A DNA stretch of 64,000 nt from Eutreptiella sp. 'Long Island Sound 2002'. Lineage: Eukaryota > Euglenozoa > Euglenophyceae > Eutreptiales > Eutreptiaceae. The stretch spans positions 19,048,612 to 19,112,611 of the forward strand of contig OZ038392.1 in assembly GCA_964036045.1 (NCBI GenBank), read 5' to 3'. The position numbers and the translations under genes are program-made. Positions within the stretch are counted from its first letter, which is position 1; every line of letters starts with the position of its first letter. Of the stretch, positions 22,801 through 34,203 are shown one piece after another. The notes under the pieces are model-generated. The model saw nothing but the letters and a program-made list of their open reading frames with translations, did not search any database and was not told where the DNA came from.

Positions 22801-25800
22801 GGTGTTGTTGTGGGCGTGGAACTGGGGCTGCTGGATGGGGTCGACGTAGATGTGGGTGATGGAGTGCCAGTAGGCGTCCCTGTTGGTGTTGCTGTTGGTG
22901 AGCTGGATGGTGTAGATGTGGGTGTGGGTGTCGGTGTACTGGAAGGCGTCGATGTGGGAGTTGGTGAAGGAGTGCCGGTCGGTGTAGCTGTAGGCGTTGA
23001 TGTTGGTGTGCCAGATGGTGTAAGCGTGGGTGTGGGTGACGGGGTGTTGGAGGGTGTGGGGCTGGGGCTGTTTGAGAGGGTTGATGTCGGTGTAAGAGAC
23101 GGGGTGCCAGTAGGCGTCCCTGTTGGTGTTGCTGTTGGCGAGCTAGATGGTGTAGATGTGGATGTGGGTGTCGGTGTCGGTGTGCTGGAAGGCGTCGATG
23201 TGGGAGTTGGTGAAGGAGTGCCGGTTGGCGTAGCTGTAGGCGTTGATGTTGGTGTGCCAGATGGTGTAAGCGTGGGTGTGGGTGACGGGGTGTTGGAGGG
23301 TGTGGGGCTGGGGCTGTTTGAGAGAGTTGATGTCGGTGTAAGAGACGGGGTGCCAGTAGGCGTCCCTGTTGGTGTTGCTGTTGGCGAGCTAGATGGTGTA
23401 GATGTGGATGTGGGTGTGGGTGTCGGTGTGCTGGAAGGCGTCGATGTGGGAGTTGGTGAAGGAGTGCCGGTTGGCGTAGCTGTAGGCGTTGATGTTGGTG
23501 TGCCAGATGGTGTAAGCGTGGGTGTGGGTGACGGGGTGTTGGAGGGTGTGGGGCTGGGGCTGTTTGAGAGAGTTGATGTCGGTGTAAGAGACGGGGTGCC
23601 AGTAGGCGTCCCTGTTGGTGTTGCTGTTGGCGAGCTAGATGGTGTAGATGTGGATGTGGGTGTGGGTGTCGGTGTGCTGGAAGGCGTCGATGTGGGAGTT
23701 GGTGAAGGAGTGCCGGTCGGTGTAGCTGTAGGCGTTGATGTTGGTGTGCCAGATGGTGTAAGCGTGGGTGTGGGTGACGGGGTGTTGGAGGGTGTGGGGC
23801 TGGGGCTGTTTGAGAGAGTTGATGTCGGTGTAAGAGACGGGGTGCCAGTAGGCGTCCCTGTTGGTGTTGCTGTTGGCGAGCTAGATGGTGTAGATGTGGA
23901 TGTGGGTGTCGGTGTCGGTGTGCTGGAAGGCGTCGATGTGGGAGTTGGTGAAGGAGTGCCGGTCGGTGTAGCTGTAGGCGTTGATGTTGGTGTGCCAGAT
24001 GGTGTAAGCGTGGGTGTGGGTGACGGGGTGTTGGAGGGTGTGGGGCTGGGGCTGTTTGAGAGAGTTGATGTCGGTGTAAGAGACGGGGTGCCAGTAGGCG
24101 TCCCTGTTGGTGTTGCTGTTGGCGAGCTAGATGGTGTAGATGTGGATGTGGGTGTGGGTGTCGGTGTGCTGGAAGGCGTCGATGTGGGAGTTGGTGAAGG
24201 AGTGCCGGTCGGTGTAGCTGTAGGCGTTGATGTTGGTGTGCCAGATGGTGTAAGCGTGGGTGTGGGTGACGGGGTGTTGGAGGGTGTGGGGCTGGGGCTG
24301 TTTGAGAGAGTTGATGTCGGTGTAAGAGACGGGGTGCCAGTAGGCGTCCCTGTTGGTGTTGCTGTTGGCGAGCTAGATGGTGTAGATGTGGATGTGGGTG
24401 TCGGTGTCGGTGTGCTGGAAGGCGTCGATGTGGGAGTTGGTGAAGGAGTGCCGGTCGGCGTAGCTGTAGGCGTTGATGTTGGTGTGCCAGATGGTGTAAG
24501 CGTGGGTGTGGGTGACGGGGTGTTGGAGGGTGTGGGGCTGGGGCTGTTTGAGAGAGTTGATGTCGGTGTAAGAGACGGGGTGCCAGTAGGCGTCCCTGTT
24601 GGTGTTGCTGTTGGCGAGCTAGATGGTGTAGATGTGGATGTGGGTGTGGGTGTCGGTGTACTGGAAGGCGTCGATGTGGGAGTTGGTGAAGGAGTGCCGG
24701 TCGGTGTAGCTGTAGGCGTTGATGTTGGTGTGCCAGATGGTGTAAGCGTGGGTGTGGGTGACGGGGTGTTGGAGGGTGTGGGGCTGGGGCTGTTTGAGAG
24801 AGTTGATGTCGGTGTAAGAGACGGGGTGCCAGTAGGCGTCCCTGTTGGTGTTGCTGTTGGCGAGCTAGATGGTGTAGATGTGGATGTGGGTGTCGGTGTC
24901 GGTGTGCTGGAAGGCGTCGATGTGGGAGTTGGTGAAGGAGTGCCGGTCGGTGTAGCTGTAGGCGTTGATGTTGGTGTGCCAGATGGTGTAAGCGTGGGTG
25001 TGGGTGACGGGGTGTTGGAGGGTGTGGGGCTGGGGCTGTTTGAGAGAGTTGATGTCGGTGTAAGAGACGGGGTGCCAGTAGGCGTCCCTGTTGGTGTTGC
25101 TGTTGGCGAGCTAGATGGTGTAGATGTGGATGTGGGTGTGGGTGTCGGTGTGCTGGAAGGCGTCGATGTGGGAGTTGGTGAAGGAGTGCCGGTCGGTGTA
25201 GCTGTAGGCGTTGATGTTGGTGTGCCAGATGGTGTAAGCGTGGGTGTGGGTGACGGGGTGTTGGAGGGTGTGGGGCTGGGGCTGTTTGAGAGAGTTGATG
25301 TCGGTGTAAGAGACGGGGTGCCAGTAGGCGTCCCTGTTGGTGTTGCTGTTGGCGAGCTAGATGGTGTAGAGGTGGATGTGGGTGTGGGTGTCGGTGTGCT
25401 GGAAGGCGTCGATGTGGGAGTTGGTGAAGGAGTGCCGGTTGGTGTAGCTGTAGGCGTTGATGTTGGTGTGCCAGATGGTGTAAGCGTGGGTGTGGGTGAC
25501 GGGGTGTTGGAGGGTGTGGGGCTGGGGCTGTTTGAGAGAGTTGATGTCGGTGTAAGAGACGGGGTGCCAGTAGGCGTCCCTGTTGGTGTTGCTGTTGGCG
25601 AGCTAGATGGTGTAGATGTGGATGTGGGTGTGGGTGTCGGTGTGCTGGAAGGCGTCGATGTGGGAGTTGGTGAAGGAGTGCCGGTCGGCGTAGCTGTAGG
25701 CGTTGATGTTGGTGTGCCAGATGGTGTAAGCGTGGGTGTGGGTGACGGGGTGTTGGAGGGTGTGGGGCTGGGGCTGTTTGAGAGAGTTGATGTCGGTGTA

Positions 25801-28079
25801 AGAGACGGGGTGCCAGTAGGCGTCCCTGTTGGTGTTGCTGTTGGCGAGCTAGATGGTGTAGATGTGGATGTGGGTGTGGGTGTCGGTGTACTGGAAGGCG
25901 TCGATGTGGGAGTTGGTGAAGGAGTGCCGGTCGGTGTAGCTGTAGGCGTTGATGTTGGTGTGCCAGATGGTGTAAGCGTGGGTGTGGGTGACGGGGTGTT
26001 GGAGGGTGTGGGGCTGGGGCTGTTTGAGAGAGTTGATGTCGGTGTAAGAGACGGGGTGCCAGTAGGCGTCCCTGTTGGTGTTGCTGTTGGCGAGCTAGAT
26101 GGTGTAGATGTGGATGTGGGTGTCGGTGTCGGTGTGCTGGAAGGCGTCGATGTGGGAGTTGGTGAAGGAGTGCCGGTCGGTGTAGCTGTAGGCGTTGATG
26201 TTGGTGTGCCAGATGGTGTAAGCGTGGGTGTGGGTGACGGGGTGTTGGAGGGTGTGGGGCTGGGGCTGTTTGAGAGAGTTGATGTCGGTGTAAGAGACGG
26301 GGTGCCAGTAGGCGTCCCTGTTGGTGTTGCTGTTGGCGAGCTAGATGGTGTAGATGTGGATGTGGGTGTGGGTGTCGGTGTGCTGGAAGGCGTCGATGTG
26401 GGAGTTGGTGAAGGAGTGCCGGTCGGTGTAGCTGTAGGCGTTGATGTTGGTGTGCCAGATGGTGTAAGCGTGGGTGTGGGTGACGGGGTGTTGGAGGGTG
26501 TGGGGCTGGGGCTGTTTGAGAGAGTTGATGTCGGTGTAAGAGACGGGGTGCCAGTAGGCGTCCCTGTTGGTGTTGCTGTTGGCGAGCTAGATGGTGTAGA
26601 GGTGGATGTGGGTGTGGGTGTCGGTGTGCTGGAAGGCGTCGATGTGGGAGTTGGTGAAGGAGTGCCGGTTGGTGTAGCTGTAGGCGTTGATGTTGGTGTG
26701 CCAGATGGTGTAAGCGTGGGTGTGGGTGACGGGGTGTTGGAGGGTGTGGGGCTGGGGCTGTTTGAGAGAGTTGATGTCGGTGTAAGAGACGGGGTGCCAG
26801 TAGGCGTCCCTGTTGGTGTTGCTGTTGGCGAGCTAGATGGTGTAGAGGTGGATGTGGGTGTGGGTGTCGGTGTGCTGGAAGGTGTCGATGTGGGAGTTGG
26901 TGAAGGAGTGCCGGTCGGCGTAGCTGTAGGCGTTGATGTTGGTGTGCCAGATGGTGTAAGCGTGGGTGTGGGTGATGGCGTGCTCGTGGGCGTGGGGCTG
27001 GGGCTGCTGGAGGGAGTGAGGGTTGGTGTGGGAGATGGGGTGCCTGTAGTTGAAGTTGTTGGCGTTGGTGTTGGTGTATTAGATGGTGTGGTTGTGGCTG
27101 TGGGCGTGGTGCTGGGGCTGCTGGAGGGAGTCAATGTTGGTGTGGGAGATGGGCTGCCTGTAATTGAAGCTGTAGGTGTTGGCGTTGGTGTACCAGATGG
27201 TGTAGCTGTGCCTGTGGTCGTCGCGCTGGGGCTGCTGGTGGGGGTTGACGTTGGTGTAAGAGACGGGCTGCTTGTAGGCGTTGTTGTGGGTGTTCCCGTT
27301 GGCGAGCCGGATGGTGTGGATGTTGGTGTAGGAGATGGGGTGCATGTGGGCGTCCCACTTGGTGTTGGTGTGTTTGTGTTTGTGTTTGTGGGGCTGGGGC
27401 TGATAGATGGGGTTGATGTGGGCGTGAAAGATGGAGTGCTCGTGGGTGTCGCAGTTGGGGTTGGGGTTGGCGAAGTCGTGGGAGTGCTTGTGGGGGAAAG
27501 TGTGGGCGTGGGGCTGCTGGAAGGGGTGGACGTTTGTGTGGGGGAGGGACTGCTGGTTGGCGTTGCTGTAGGTGTTGGCGTTGGCGAACTAGACGGTGTT
27601 GTCGTGCCTGTGGGCGTGGGTGTGGGCGTGCTGGAGGGGCTTACGGTTGGCGTGGAAGACGGCGTGCCTGTCAGTGTCCCTGTTGGGGTTGGTGTCGGGG
27701 TACTCGTGGGCGTGGGGCTGGGGCTGCTGGATGGCGTTGACGTGGGTGTGGGAGACAGAGTCCCAGTCGGTGTCTCCGTTGGCGTTGGTGTGGGCGTGAT
27801 GGACGGAGTTAACGTTGATGTCGGTGTCGGTGTAGCGCTGTTCGTGGGTGTGCCTGTCGGTGTGAAGCTAGGCGTCAAGCTAGGCATCACTGTCGGAGAA
27901 AACGTCACCGTAGGCGTACCTGATGACGCATGAAGATGATGCAAAGCGGTGGCATTTGGGCACAATCCTAATTGGGCCCCGGTTGGTCCGCTGGACCCGG
28001 TTGGTCCGCTGGCCCCGGTTGGTCCGCTGGCCCCGGTTGGTCCGGGGCAGGCCCCGGGAGTTCCGGGGCGGGTCCCGGT
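13848..28079 (-). CDS. Giant Thr/Pro/Ser-repeat protein, collagen-like at its start
   Basis: The frame is open from just after a TGA at 28080-28082 to a TGA at 13848, about 4,740 codons. There is no ATG at the very start (the first in-frame Met lies in TVMPSL), so an upstream exon probably supplies the start. Residues 1-40 include Gly-X-Y triplets (GPTGAS repeated). After [20 protein letters not shown] the protein is almost wholly Thr, Pro and Ser in T-P-T and S-P-T steps with Gly, Ala or Ser punctuation, including 16 units of 82 residues. The last 60 residues are Ser-rich and end [11 protein letters not shown] see no transmembrane segment or catalytic domain. Known families with such text are heavily O-glycosylated, wall- or surface-associated algal proteins, so a structural extracellular role is plausible but unproven. 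The opposite strand is open only in pieces and would give Gly/Val runs, so I prefer the minus strand. Confidence 0.6.
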   Translation of the reverse strand, partial: TGTRPGTPGACPGPTGASGPTGASGPTGSSGPTGAQLGLCPNATALHHLHASSGTPTVTFSPTVMPSLTPSFTPTGTPTNSATPTPTSTLTPSITPTPTPTETPTGTLSPTPTSTPSSSPSPTPTSTPTPTPTGTLTGTPSSTPTVSPSSTPTPTPTGTTTPSSSPTPTPTATPTSSPSPTQTSTPSSSPTPTLSPTSTPTTSPTPTPTATPTSTPSFTPTSTPSISPSPTNTNTNTPTPSGTPTCTPSPTPTSTPSGSPTGTPTTTPTSSPSLTPTSTPTSSPSATTTGTATPSGTPTPTPTASITGSPSPTPTLTPSSSPSTTPTATTTPSNTPTPTPTTSTTGTPSPTPTLTPSSSPSPTPTSTPSPTPTLTPSGTPTSTPTATPTGTPSPTPTSTPSSTPTPTPTSTSTPSSSPTATPTGTPTGTPSLTPTSTLSNSPSPTPSNTPSPTPTLTPSGTPTSTPTATPTGTPSPTPTSTPSSTPTPTPTSTSTPSSSPTATPTGTPTGTPSLTPTSTLSNSPSPTPSNTPSPTPTLTPSGTPTSTPTATPTGTPSPTPTSTPSSTPTPTPTSTSTPSSSPTATPTGTPTGTPSLTPTSTLSNSPSPTPSNTPSPTPTLTPSGTPTSTPTATPTGTPSPTPTSTPSSTPTPTPTSTSTPSSSPTATPTGTPTGTPSLTPTSTLSNSPSPTPSNTPSPTPTLTPSGTPTSTPTATPTGTPSPTPTSTPSSTPTPTPTSTSTPSSSPTATPTGTPTGTPSLTPTSTLSNSPSPTPSNTPSPTPTLTPSGTPTSTPTATPTGTPSPTPTSTPSSTPTPTPTSTSTPSSSPTATPTGTPTGTPSLTPTSTLSNSPSPTPSNTPSPTPTLTPSGTPTSTPTATPTGTPSPTPTSTPSSTPTPTPTSTSTPSSSPTATPTGTPTGTPSLTPTSTLSNSPSPTPSNTPSPTPTLTPSGTPTSTPTATPTGTPSPTPTSTPSSTPTPTPTSTSTPSSSPTATPTGTPTGTPSLTPTSTLSNSPSPTPSNTPSPTPTLTPSGTPTSTPTATPTGTPSPTPTSTPSSTPTPTPTSTSTPSSSPTATPTGTPTGTPSLTPTSTLSNSPSPTPSNTPSPTPTLTPSGTPTSTPTATPTGTPSPTPTSTPSSTPTPTPTSTSTPSSSPTATPTGTPTGTPSLTPTSTLSNSPSPTPSNTPSPTPTLTPSGTPTSTPTATPTGTPSPTPTSTPSSTPTPTPTSTSTPSSSPTATPTGTPTGTPSLTPTSTLSNSPSPTPSNTPSPTPTLTPSGTPTSTPTATPTGTPSPTPTSTPSSTPTPTPTSTSTPSSSPTATPTGTPTGTPSLTPTSTLSNSPSPTPSNTPSPTPTLTPSGTPTSTPTATPTGTPSPTPTSTPSSTPTPTPTSTSTPSSSPTATPTGTPTGTPSLTPTSTLSNSPSPTPSNTPSPTPTLTPSGTPTSTPTATPTGTPSPTPTSTPSSTPTPTPTSTSTPSSSPTATPTGTPTGTPSLTPTSTLSNSPSPTPSNTPSPTPTLTPSGTPTSTPTATPTGTPSPTPTSTPSSTPTPTPTSTSTPSSSPTATPTGTPTGTPSLTPTSTLSNSPSPTPSNTPSPTPTLTPSGTPTSTPTATPTGTPSPTPTSTPSSTPTPTPTSTSTPSSSPTATPTGTPTGTPSLTPTSTLSNSPSPTPSNTPSPTPTLTPSGTPTSTPTATPTGTPSPTPTSTPSSTPTPTPTSTPSSSPTATPTGTPTGTPSPTSTSTPSSSPSSTPTTTPSSTPTPTPSATPTATPTATPSLSPSPTPSLTPSSSPSLTPTCTSTPSSSPSPTPTATPSGTPSPTPTSTPSNTPTFTPTGTPTPSGSPTLTPTGSPTGTPSCTPSLSPSGTPTPTSTHTPSPTPSPTPSGTPTPTPTGTPTGTPSPTPTATPSITPTSSPTNTPSSTTTVTLSGTRTPTPTGTSTSTASPTPTPTPSVTLTPTPTSTPSPTPSHTPSDTQTPTPTTTPTCSPSLTPTVSPSSTPTSTPTSTPTPSPTPSPSGTPTPTPTQTPTSSPSPSPTSTPSSTPTPTPTSTFSPTPTPTPTSTPTPTPTATPTVSPTLTPTLSPSSSPTPTPTSTPTPSPSPTPSSTPTPTPTGTPTNTPSPTPSLSPSSTPTPTPTITSSPTPSPSLTSSPTPTPTGTPTGTPSPSPTMTPSSSPSPTPTTTASVTPSPTPSGTPTPTPTSTPTISPSLTPTSTPSCSPTPTPTQTSTPSPTPTPSDTPTPTPTGTPTSTPSPTPSSSPSSTPTPSPSTTPTPTPTATPSGSPTPTPTGTPTGSASPTPSSTPSKTPTTTPTSTPSPTPTPTPSATSTPTPSQTPTGTPSPTPSMTPTSTPTPTPTSTSTPSPSPTPSGTPTPTPTGTPTGSPSLTPTLTPSGTPSPTPTCTPSPTTTPTPSASPTLTPTVSPTVSPSPTPTSSPSVTPTPTLSTTPSLTPTPTPSGTPTPTPSETPTATPSPTPTSTPSNTPTGTPTGTPTASPSPTPSGSPTPTPTATPTNSPSPTPTLTPSSTPTLTPTLTPTTSSSPTPSGSPTPTPTASPTVSPSPTPTSSTSSTPTPTPSGTPTGTPTPTPSGTPTPTSTFTPTGTPSPTPTMTPSSTPTATPTGTPTPTPTATPSASPTPTPTATSTLSPSPTPTSTPSSTPTSTPTSTPSPTPSPTPSGTLTPTPTGTPTSSPSPTPTTTASSTPTPSPTPTLSPTPTSTPTGTPTPSPTATPTGSPSPTPTVTPSNTPTPTPTITPSPTPTNTPSCTPTPTPTETPSSTPSPTPSTSPSSTPTLTPTSTPTPTPSFSPSDTPTPTPTGSPTSTPSPTPTSTPSSTPSPTPTPSPTPTPSWTPSGTPTPTPTETPTGTPSPTPTASSSSTPTPTPTGTPSPTPSPTTSSTPTPTPTPTPTGTSSPTPTVTPSSTPTPTPTSTSTPTPSPTPTASPTPTPTGTPSTSPSATPTLTPSSSPTPTPSGTPTPTPTPTPSGTPTATPSGTPTATPSLTPTLTLSSTPTPTPSPTGTPTPTPTPSGTPTPSPTATCTATPSPTPTSTPSSTPTFTPTGTPSPTPSPTTSGTPTPTPSGTPTGTPSPTPTATPSITPTPSPTNTPTPTPTTTQSNTPTPTPTVTPTGSPSPTPTSTPSITPTFTPTGTPSPTPTSTPSSTPTPTPSETPTGTPSPTPTPTPSISPTPTPTCTPSPTPTPTPSGSPTPTPTGSATGTPSPTPTPTPSSTPTPTPTSTPTPSPTPTPSGTPTPTPTGTQTYSPSPTPTSTPSSTPTATPTSTPTSSPTTTSSGTPTPTPTVTPTGTPSPTPTLTPSSTPSPTPTITSTFSPSITPTPTPTSTPSPTPSTTPSTTPTSTPTGTPTGTPSPTPTPSSTLTGTPSHTPSATPTGTTSFTPTSTPTSTSSETPTISTTITPTATPTGTPTGTPTGTPTGTLSPTTTPTCTPTDTPTGTPTGTPTTTPSGTPSGTPSGTPSDTPSDTPSDTPSGTPSSTPTTTPTITPSSTPSSTYTTTPTSSPTTTPTPTLTGTPSSTPSITPTSTPTGTPTGTPTASPTLTPTSTPTVTPTHTPTTTPTHTPTTTPTPTPTPTPTTTLTTTPTLTPTHTPTHTPTHTPTSTPTNTPTTTPTSTPTATPTASPSGTPTDSPTPSPTSTSTPTVTSTFTPTFTPTPTPTPTGTCTSTPSSTPTSSPSGTPTQTPTGSPTETPSVSPTASPTGTPTSTPTETPTGTPTSTPTTTPTTTPTSSGTGTPTETPTNTQTNTPTATPTSSPSETPTTTPTTTPTITPTTTPTHTPTPTPSQTPSLTATPTGSSTATGSPSATPTPTPTSTPTTTPTCSPTVTPTPTCTPTPSATPSPSVTPSPTCTFSNTPTVTSTVTTSPTPSPTLTPSGTLSPTPTQSPTSTRTPSATPSCTCTPTCSCTPTSTATPSATSTLSATPTLTPTMTVSQTLTPTPTVTPSPTPTPTPTPTSSSTPTPTATSTPSESTTPTPTATYTLSLTGTVTYTQTTSCTSTVTCTYTPSATPSATPTPTPTSTLTPSQSPTPSATSTPSHTPTPTPSATPTASPTATPTATPSPTASGSPTGTPSCTTTATPTATASPTPTPTTTPSATPTPTCTLTGSPTASPTATRTTTPTPTATPSGTATPTPSLTGTPSPSASPTGTGTATPSVTATPSASPTPSLTQTPTPTLSDTPSGTPSGTSSSTCTQSASPSPTGTPTPTPSATGSASATPTSTPTATASGTLTGTPSATVTPTPTPTATPTLTASPTPSPTPTLTQTPTPTASPTPTPTATPTPTPTHTTTLSVTPTATATASPTATASATPSLSPTATFSGSTTATATATTSTTCTASLTYTLSATATPSATQSFSVTGTPTTSLTYTRTATVTATLSLSGTLTTSASATHTQTPTATATPTPTLTPTATLSPTLTPTPTATATPSATSSSTPSPSPSATSTATRSATATPSRSSTPSPSPTPSSTQTPSASHTLTATLSSTATATTSATRTPTPSRTSSGTATASLSPSASATPTGSPTPTPSGTLSHTQSRTGTATATVTETVTCTRTPTASGTATVTVTFTRTASRTSTPTPTASLTGTATATGTATATASPTPSGTPSPSRTPSPTPSPTPSPTCTATPTPSPSRSVTGTPTPSASPTPTATATPTKGQSLTPSATPTPTPTPTPTPTPTPTPTPSSSVGLSASLSSSATGRRSVTASSVGSVTLAASMTDSMSPTRQHV
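17900..22864 (-). repeat. Older, irregular Thr/Pro repeat region
   Basis: Units of variable length on the plus strand share GGTGTGCTGGATGG...GTTGG(T/C)GT and GGAGATGGGGTGCCTGT landmarks. They are related in style to the 246-bp array but have no fixed period. They look like diverged ancestors of it. The part from 13.9 to 17.9 kb is more diverged still and higher in GC at its left end. Confidence 0.6.
22865..27010 (-). repeat. 246-bp tandem array within the giant gene
   Basis: The landmark GAGCTAGATGG recurs every 246 bp exactly, with AGCTAG at 23141, 23387, 23633 and onward to 26831 (16 units). A 240-bp relative precedes them at 22901. Each unit encodes 82 residues in the same frame. Units differ at a few marked sites. 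The run of four units from 24617 matches the run from 25847 at all the variable sites I compared, so a five-unit block (1,230 bp) was duplicated. Confidence 0.95.
27978..28043 (-). repeat. 18-bp repeats encoding collagen-like triplets
   Basis: The plus-strand word GGTTGGTCCGCTGGCCCC repeats with few changes, encoding GPTGAS on the minus strand. This gives about eight consecutive Gly-X-Y triplets at the start of the giant frame. Confidence 0.8.
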
Positions 28080-28082
28080 TCA

Positions 28083-29132
28083 TCCGGGGCAGCCCACGCG
28101 CTTGGTGTTGGCCTCAAGACCTGCGCTTGTGCCAGCACGTTGGCCCCCGTGGCCTAGGTCCCGGGGAGCAGGGGCATCCAGTGCCTTAAGGGTATCTCGT
28201 TCCCTAAGTTTTTTGGCCATTTGGGTGGCCGTTTCGTTGCAAGTGGGCGTGCCTGGGAGGCGATTGGGTTGGTAAATGTGGACGATGGCGATCAGCCGTG
28301 CCCTCCCCTCTCCTCGCTAAGGTGGAGGCTAATGGGGAGCGTACAACATTGTACAGTTGTTGCTGCCAGGGGCTCGGTCCGAGTACACAATTACCCATCG
28401 ATGTGACATTCCATCCTGCTGGACTCGTCAAGCGCTGGTGCACCGACATCCGCTCGCGCCTCAAACACTGACGGCAAAGAAACACGTAAATGTGCGGAAA
28501 CATATTGGTGGTCGTCGGGGTACATGTTCCACAACCAGTAAGAGGTGTAAACAAAACGCAGGTGCACGTGTCTTTCAAACGCCCCCCCCCCCCCCCGCGC
28601 GACCCAATACCACCCAATGGCCAAATACACCGGAAAACAGGGACACTATTTTCGGTGTAAACACTCAGGGCCTTCTTGTACTAATGTGGCGCTTTCTCTA
28701 GGCCGCTACAAATGTCCTTCTTGATTCGACTAATCTCCTGTTGTGCGGAAACCATAGATGAACAACTCGTGAAAAGACAGGGACAGGCGGATTGGTTGAG
28801 GGTCGAGGCAAATGTACGAAGCACGAAGACCACGGTTGAGAAATTGTTTCAAATGTTGCTCTTGGGCTAGTTTCTCAACATAAATGGCTTTGTGGTCGAT
28901 ATGGTTGCAATTTTCTTTACGCCGACAAAGTAGCCTATCTTGCTAAGGGTATTGGTTCCCTCATGAAGCACCATGCCCGAATAACTAATTCCTCAAGCCG
29001 AGGTAGACGACCACTCATCAAAATCCTGCACTCGAGGGATCAAAAATTCTGCGGCAAACTCAAGGTCCATAGAGCGAAGCAACATTGACACGAGAGTGAT
29101 CTTTGGACCCATTCGGCTTAAAAAGCATGGAT
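28083..29132. other. No supported gene upstream of the giant gene
   Basis: Reading frames are short and overlapping. A C run lies near 28582-28596. On the minus strand this should hold the missing first exon or promoter of the giant gene, but I cannot identify a splice site or start with confidence. Confidence 0.4.
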
Positions 29133-29141
29133 GACAAGGCC

Positions 29142-29496
29142 CAGACCTGTGGTTATAGCCGTGCGCGCACGGTTATGCACGCTTGCGCACATCGGGGCCG
29201 CACGGTTACGCACGCTTGCGCCTGATTCCTTCGCACGGTTGCGCACGGTTGCCTTACTGGTGCTGGTGGTATTTCTGTTTAAGGGTACTGTTTGTTGTAC
29301 AAATAAACACCATCATCGGACGCGGCTGGCACCTAAGGGGCTCTCCGGTCAAAAATATTTTCTTACAAAGTTGCGCACGGTTACGCACGGTTGCGCACAT
29401 AGGGGCCGCACGGCTACGCACGCTTGCAACCATAACCTCTGCACGGCTGCGCACGCTTGGACCTCATTAGACCGCACGGCTATAACCACAGGTCTG
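29142..29496. mobile_element. 355-bp non-autonomous inverted-repeat DNA transposon
   Basis: Perfect 24-bp terminal inverted repeats, starting CAGACCTG, occupy 29142-29165 and 29473-29496. They are flanked by an exact 9-bp target duplication GACAAGGCC at 29133-29141 and 29497-29505. The inside has no coding capacity. It is filled with direct subrepeats of GCACGGTTACGCACGCTTGC and GCGCACAT-GGGGCCGCACGG. A 9-bp duplication is the usual mark of Mutator-like elements. If the boundary is moved by one base the duplication is 7 bp, so the superfamily is not certain. Intact ends and target copies imply a fairly recent insertion. Confidence 0.85.
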
Positions 29497-29505
29497 GACA
29501 AGGCC

Positions 29506-32500
29506 CTAAATGCAACAATGCAACCACAAAAGGGAACACAACATACTCGTTCCCATGATAAATTCCACGAGTCGGAGGAGGCATAGCAAGAACACGACAT
29601 GGTGCACCATGCTACCCTCGCACAAGGACCGCTTCCTATAAACGCACAAGGGATACGCCCAAGATTGCGGCGGTTTGATGCGAATGATTGGGCCACATTC
29701 GCCAATGGCCGAGCGAATCAAGCGCGCAAGGCACCAAAAGCAACGGTAATGATTCATCATTAGACTATGCATGTCCGTGCCTGCTCTTCACTCCCTTTCG
29801 CCGCAGTGTGCTTGCCGGCTTGTGTGCCACGGTTGTTGGTGGTGTGCCATGCGTATCTATGGTGTAGCGTTTTGGCGTCGTGCCGTCGTGTCATGTTGTG
29901 CTATCCGTGTGGGGTAACCACACTTACGGGCAAAATAATCATATTTGATCGTGGACCAATGTTTCGTCCCGAACACATTGCCTCGGGGGTGCAACAAATA
30001 GCGCTCGTTCCATCCCTTGAAGTTATGCACAAGTGAACTCATTGCCAAGGAATTCCACAAGTGCCAACCATTCACCGCAATGTCTCATCCCAAAAGCTTT
30101 TGGCAGTCGTAGTAACTGCCAAAGTTCCGATACAAGCTTCCCCCAATTGTCTTTCCCCGTCGGTCCTTCACACCCTTCATTGGTAGATGTGGTAAGGGTG
30201 GTTGACCGTGCGGAGGATGGTGAAGATTTCGCTCGTTCTGGGCGTACTTCCCGAGGCGTCCGCAATGATGCAAACGCATTTTTTTTCCTTTCGTACCTCC
30301 TTGGGAGGTGGGTGAATGCGCTATTCAAACGGTTTCGTAACACAATTTTTTCCGAACGGTACCACTTTCCTCCAAATACCAAGTGAGTCTTCCTCACTTG
30401 CAAAAGTCGTTGTGTGCTTGCGACTCTTCGTCGACCATTTGAAACACGACCGCAACCTTAGCTCCCTTAACGAGATGGCATTTAGACCCGTATGAAAACG
30501 ACACATCAGCTACACTTGGTACATTTTTCGACTTCATTCCTTGTCGCATGTAGGTCTTCACAAGTGTTGGGGGGGCTCGCCAATAGAGCCGTTGCTTGCT
30601 TATGATTTTCTCAATTGTTAGCCTCTTTGGAGAGCGGCGATTTGTAAAAGTGTTGAGTCGCACACCGAACCCAAACCTTTAGATGTGTCTTAGGTTTGTC
30701 CATCTTGCTATCACAATGCGCAATTGTACGACTCCACATGTAACGACGGAACCTTCACGGACATGGTGAGAGACACCATGTTGTACATGTGACGTGACGT
30801 GCGTGTGATATGCGACATAAAACTCCCGCAAAGTCTTCAAAAAAGGCTTTGGATAGCGCGAACTACAAAGCGTTAGAGAGATGAGAGAGCATAGAAAGCA
30901 ACTTTGAACGCGCCTTGCAAATGAAGCGCGAACTGCTTACCCGAGTTCGAAAAGCAATGACCGAAGCATGGCAAATTACTTTTAGCGAGTTGGAGCTTTC
31001 TTGGGCATTTTCCGAAATTCGTTCGCACAAGTGGACGACATAGAACGTGGCAAACTCCTCAAACACACATCATGGCCACAAGATGGGCTCCAATGACAAC
31101 ACATTTCCGCTGAGAGAATAATCACCCAACACTCCGAGCCAACGTGCGAAAACAGAATTTCGGTCGTTCCTCAAGGTTACCGTTCACGTCCTATGCCCGC
31201 CATTCGGGCGTCCCCCACAATGATGTGTATGTAGGGTGTGTGAGGTGTGGGTAAGGATAACGCCTTGGGAAAAAATCTGATACGTGTTTGTTGACGCGTA
31301 GATGATTAAATGCCATGGACGTATGAAGTTGTTTGCCATTAAGGAAATAGCATGTGGACATATTTGTGCTCTGGTGTGATCCAATGCTTTTACACGCTCA
31401 TGTCACAGAATTTTGTTGCAACATTGTGGCTGCTCTTTAGCACGTGCTCTTGTGTGCTTGCAGCCCTTTTCCCTGCCACCTGACGACGTGACACGAGTGC
31501 CTTGAAGGCCTTAATTCTGATAACGTCACAAAATGGCGAACCCCTTGTCCTTGTAGCTCAGGTGTTCAAGCGCAAGGCACGCACGCAGGCACTAAGCACC
31601 AAGCTTAAAATGTGCAATAAAACCATCAAGCGCCCCACGCATTTTGCACATTCTAGTTAGAGAGTGTCTTCGTGGTACTGCGTTGAAGAGCAACGCTTGG
31701 CCTACCCTCGAACCCACGTCGACAAAATCGTGCTTAATAGCATTGGCTTGTTCTGGGACCGCAAAATGACGCCATTCCTCTCCGTTTTGGGCCCCCAAAG
31801 CTTGTTTGCTTGCAAAGTTTCCACGGTGTTACGCTCATCACGGTGACATGCATGTCTAGTCGTTAATTGCATAAAGAAACCATACCTTTCGCGATAGCTT
31901 GGAAAACTCCACAAGGCAAAACCATTAGTCCGCAACGAATATCATCGGTCCATATGGAATTTCAGTATTGTGCTACACAAAGGCGAATGAGACGTTTCCC
32001 GTGAATTGCGAGCACCAATTTTGCTTCACACATGGCATTCGTAACAACTAGCGACTCCCCAACGGGGAGTATTTGGGGCACACAAGCAGTTTAGCGAGTT
32101 GAGGCAGATTTTCCCCTCAAGCATGAAAGTCTTGGGAGAATGGACGTCCGTTCGCGAGAAGTTACAGAAACATTTTTATTTGCCTTGAGGACACGTCACG
32201 ACAAGTGGAGAAACACAAGGGCGTTCCACACTGTGCCTTATTACACCGCCATTCCTCCCCAAATCAAATCCCAAACTTGATGCGCACACACAAGTCAATT
32301 GGGCACAAGCAGTGAAAACATTGCCAAGAGGCTACATAGCAAAGGAGCGTGACATGGCTCTGCAATTCCATCGAGCGATGTCATAGAGAATGCACGTTGA
32401 CCGTGTGTGACCAAGACTCCTCTTGAGATTGCCGTGTTACTTGCCCCGTTCCACAAAGAGGGCCCACGACGCCGAAGGCACAACGGTTTACGCAACGCAA

Positions 32501-32860
32501 GAAAGTTCCCATTTGCCAACACGAAACATATTACACAAGGGATACACCATAAGTTCGACACGTGCTTTGTCCCACGCTTCCCTTTGCCGAGACCAATCAA
32601 TTCACGAAAGATCGCAACCAAGATCCCAAATATTGAAGACGCCGCCAATCCAAGTGTCGATTCATTGATCACAATGCTTCAGCAACATTCTCTGAACTCG
32701 CATCGAAATTAATGCCCACAATTTCGAAATTGCTTCTTGAAACTCAAAAGTCGGCTACCTGCAGGCTGCACTACCAGCGGCTGTAATAATGCTTAGGGTG
32801 ATTTGCCGAACTCCGAGCATTTTCCGCCCGTGGGTCACAGTCGCGTCGATTTCTCAATAT
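29506..32860. other. Long stretch without a recognisable gene
   Basis: Lower GC than both flanks. Many short frames on both strands have no motif, repeat partner or coherent coding text. The least unlikely are a 101-codon plus-strand frame at 32407-32712 and an 89-codon minus-strand frame at 30394-30663. Decayed mobile DNA or true intergenic sequence are both possible. Confidence 0.5.
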
Positions 32861-32951
32861 TTTTTTGGGATCTGCTAGGGGTGGACAAGGCGCGTTAGGA
32901 AAGTTGAAACACCTAATTGGGGGGGGGGGAGGGGGGGGGGAATCGCAAGTG

Positions 32952-33000
32952 TTATCCGGAGAAACGCGTTTTCTCCGGATAAGGACTTATCCGGAGAAAA
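32952..33000. repeat. TTATCCGGAGAAA hairpin with a third copy
   Basis: TTATCCGGAGAAA and its reverse complement TTTCTCCGGATAA face each other across about 5 bp (32952-32982). A third direct copy follows at 32987-33000. The stem is about 13 bp and GC-balanced. It lies just upstream of the reading frames at 33.1-34.1 kb. Confidence 0.8.
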
Positions 33001-33111
33001 TCGGCGCCGCAGCCAGATTTTGGTCAATTTCAGCCCATTATAGGACAGTACAGTATATTATACATTTTTCTACATTTGTATTATTATTACTGTTATTATT
33101 CTATGGTACAT

Positions 33112-33250
33112 CTGTTAAATTTCAGATGTTAAATTTGTCAAAATTTGTCTCCTTAGCCTTTAAATTTCAGATTTTCGATTTGTCAAAATTTTTCTCCTTA
33201 GCAGTTAAATTTCAGATTTTCGATTTGTCAAAATTTGTCTCCTTAGCCTA
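33112..33250 (+). repeat. Three 45-bp tandem repeats
   Basis: The word CTCCTTAGC begins at 33149, 33194 and 33239, an exact 45-bp period. The open frame encodes 15-residue units of the type KFQIFDLSKFVSLAY. AT-rich flanks and no clear start codon make it uncertain whether this part is translated. Confidence 0.8.
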
Positions 33251-33269
33251 TTGTTGCAAAATGCAAGCC

Positions 33270-34082
33270 CATAGCACCATGAGGGGCAAAAGGCCCAAAA
33301 TTATTGATGTTGATTTGCTGAGTGATGTATCATCCCCAAAATGCCACTCACCTAAATCCTCAAGAATCAAAGAAGAAGAATTGATGACATTGAAAAGATG
33401 CAAATAGAAGCACAAGTAGAAGAAGATGTCATGGGATTGTCGGATGCAGAGTCCCGTAGTCGACATGCCAGCTACCATCGATGTAGACACAACGGCCGCT
33501 GCAATGGAGGCCAACCGGGGTCGGTTGTTCAACAACCTTATGGCCATCGCAAAACGCATCATCACGGGTGCCGTTGAGGCGGGTCCGGAGAAGTGTAAGC
33601 AAGTAGAGGCTGGTTTGCATGCACTTGCTGCGTCCATCACCGCACCTCCGCCTTTGCAGTATGCCAATCCTCCTCCCCGTGCTAAGCGGTCCGCTAGTGC
33701 CAAACCGGCCCCACAGGCCAAAAGGCAAAGGAAGGAACCTGTCGCGAAGCCGGCGCCTCCAACCGAGGCCCCTACTCTGAATCCTCCGACGCCTTATCCT
33801 GGACCTGTTGTGAGCACAACTCCCACTCCGTTGCCCACAGCAGTGGGCAATGTGGCACTTCCCTTCCCCGACATGTCGCAGTTGCCCTTGGCACCGTTGA
33901 TTCCTCAAATGTTGGACACCACCCCTGTGGCAATGTCGAGCAACATGTCATTGGGTTTGCTACAAGGAATGCTGTCGCAGTCATATACGCAACCACTGTG
34001 GCAACCGACTGCTATGCCCTTGGCACCCACTACTATGCCCTTGGCGTTGCAGATGCAAATGCAGCCACACCTTTTGGGGTGA
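33270..34082 (+). CDS. Hypothetical Pro-rich, Lys/Arg-rich protein
   Basis: From 33426 an open frame of 219 codons has a helical start (AAAMEANRGRLFNNLMAIAK), a basic Pro-rich middle (PRAKRSASAKPAPQAKRQRK) that resembles a nuclear localisation signal, and a Met/Pro/Leu-rich tail ending at a TGA at 34080. Coding text upstream (KRPKIIDVDLLSDVSSPKCH) is in the same frame. Between 33370 and 33470 the coding-like frame shifts (IDDIEKMQIEAQVEEDVMGL) and then returns. Two compensating indels or a short intron would explain this. Read straight through, the frame carries two TAGs at 33405-33419. No family is recognised. Confidence 0.4.
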
Positions 34083-34203
34083 TACCTTCCATCTCAAGTG
34101 CAATCCACTTTGCTTGTGTACATCTACACACAGACTGTTTCTTGGTCTACTAATTCCCTTCGCACAACCCTACCCCCTAAAGACTTACTATGGTGCAACC
34201 CCC

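Noticed and set aside
18316-27933. Plus-strand Gly/Val-rich reading frame of about 3,200 codons
   Set aside because: It is the antisense of the Thr/Pro frame and stays open because of repeat composition. Unlike the minus strand it does not cover the whole region in one frame.
32295-32712. Overlapping frames of about 100-125 codons on both strands
   Set aside because: Neither strand shows a recognisable motif, and the overlap is what random sequence gives.
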